The translations under genes and the position numbers were made by a program. 64,000 nt of DNA. It comes from Clostridium sp. AF15-31 (GTDB lineage Bacteria; Bacillota; Clostridia; Lachnospirales; Lachnospiraceae). The stretch's first letter is position 1, and each line of letters opens with the position of its first letter. The stretch covers positions 263,813 through 327,812 of the forward strand of contig NZ_QTXL01000004.1 of the NCBI RefSeq assembly GCF_003461625.1, written 5' to 3'. Under the pieces are notes generated by a model that searched no databases, was not told the DNA's origin, and worked only from the letters and a program-made list of their open reading frames with translations. Of the stretch, positions 63,373-64,000 are shown piece by piece.

Positions 63373-64000
63373 ATCTGTTAGTTCTCGGAATTCTGGCATT
63401 TATTTTGCTACTGGTATTTCGTGGATATAGAAAAGGCTTTTTTAAAAGTGCTGCCAGCGCGATAGGAATTGTGCTGGCAGTTCTTCTTACTGCTATATTA
63501 TATCCTGGCGTGAATAAACTGTTGTGTCAGTATACCGTTCTGGATGATGTCATAGAACAGAAAATCATAGAAAAATTTGAACTGCCGGAAGAAACAAAGA
63601 CGGCAACAAGAAATGAAGAGATTGATACGATAGAAAATCTGGACCTTCCGGATAATGTGAAAGGCTGGCTGATTGCAAACTGCAACGGAGAAACGTTCTT
63701 GGAGAGTGGGGTGGATAATGTATGCAGTTATATTGCAAAGTCTTTAACAGCGATGGTAATGCGGGGAATTTCCTATGTGCTTACACTCCTGGTGCTGTTG
63801 CTTCTTCTTCATATATTGATTATGGTGCTTGATGTTGCAAACTATATACCAATCGTAAAAAGCATTAACAAAGCCGGAGGTGCAATATTTGGTGCCGGAC
63901 AGGGAATCCTGATTGTCTGGATCTTTATGGGGATTGTGACGCTGTTGTCAACATTTAGCTGGGCATATCAGGTCATGCAGATGATCGATGAAAGTCCGCT
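63369..64000 (+). CDS. CvpA family membrane protein (3' truncated by window)
   Basis: The visible 210 residues begin MNLLVLGILAFILLLVFRGY and RKGFFKSAASAIGIVLAVLL, the colicin V production protein pattern, followed by a soluble insert (residues 55-115) and further helices (VLTLLVLLLLLHILIMVLDV; GAGQGILIVWIFMGIV). CvpA proteins are four-helix membrane proteins of unclear function. The ATG overlaps the DUF5711 stop. The gene runs past the end of the window. Confidence 0.85.
   Translation, partial: MNLLVLGILAFILLLVFRGYRKGFFKSAASAIGIVLAVLLTAILYPGVNKLLCQYTVLDDVIEQKIIEKFELPEETKTATRNEEIDTIENLDLPDNVKGWLIANCNGETFLESGVDNVCSYIAKSLTAMVMRGISYVLTLLVLLLLLHILIMVLDVANYIPIVKSINKAGGAIFGAGQGILIVWIFMGIVTLLSTFSWAYQVMQMIDESP

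Noticed and set aside
1..64000. Insertion sequences, prophage, tRNA or rRNA genes
   Set aside because: I looked for transposase, integrase and structural RNA signatures and found none that I could support; the hairpin elements encode no transposase.

Overview
The window looks like chromosomal DNA of a spore-forming, low-to-moderate GC Clostridia bacterium, most likely a Lachnospiraceae gut anaerobe. The evidence is the spore genes (spmA, spmB, cotJABC, yyaC), strong AGGAGG ribosome sites, a leucine T-box in front of leuA, rubredoxin-type redox proteins and the style of the housekeeping genes. I see no rRNA, tRNA, transposase or prophage genes.

Layout. 1-3034: end of a CvfB-like S1 protein, aroB, ridA and a CPBP membrane protease. 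3675-6759: a small DUF378 protein, then a metal-efflux operon (ArsR-type sensor, stand-alone HMA protein, P1B-ATPase) behind a palindromic operator. 7250-15778: pyrG, an unusual membrane phosphoesterase-like protein, spmAB, a Phd/RelE-type toxin-antitoxin pair, cotJABC, a flavin/rubredoxin protein and a PNPOx-like protein. 15892-28313: a complete type I-B CRISPR-Cas locus (cas6-cas8b-cas7-cas5-cas3-cas4-cas1-cas2) with a leader and a 56-repeat array. 28351-31463: an uncharacterised gene touching the array end, a NYN-domain protein and a secreted FN3-like protein. 32401-47114: a LysR regulator divergent from a long operon with a peptide ABC transporter, a serine hydrolase, a cytidylate-kinase-like protein, both halves of a D-glutamate-cyclase-like enzyme (DUF4392, DUF1445), 5-oxoprolinase pxpBCA and a ThDP enzyme. 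47287-64000: a secreted transglutaminase-like protein, a polysaccharide pyruvyl transferase-like protein, tex, an HD-type alarmone hydrolase candidate, ung, T-box-leuA, CBS protein, a coiled-coil membrane protein, yyaC, a LysM protein with an MPN-like domain, a DUF5711 protein and a partial cvpA.

Most exciting observation. Upstream of cas6, on the minus strand, there is a degenerate CRISPR repeat (18 of the last 20 repeat bases) behind a good promoter. It is followed directly by a pseudo-spacer. That pseudo-spacer matches a site just upstream of and running up to the cas promoter -35 box, next to a CCA flank, over 22 nt, and the only mismatches are at positions 6, 12 and 18. Those are exactly the positions that type I Cascade flips out and leaves unpaired. 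This reads as a CreR/CreA-like guide RNA by which Cascade would repress its own operon.

Second theme. Seven very long imperfect hairpins (170-330 bp) lie between genes outside the CRISPR locus. Their tips are related to each other, but the outer stems differ from locus to locus while staying self-complementary. They may be a mobile or structural element family tied to terminators and leaders.

Third theme. The pxp operon places the two domains of the mammalian D-glutamate cyclase as separate genes with 5-oxoprolinase, a peptide importer and a serine hydrolase. This suggests a pathway that salvages glutamate from D-glutamate- or pyroglutamate-containing peptides.
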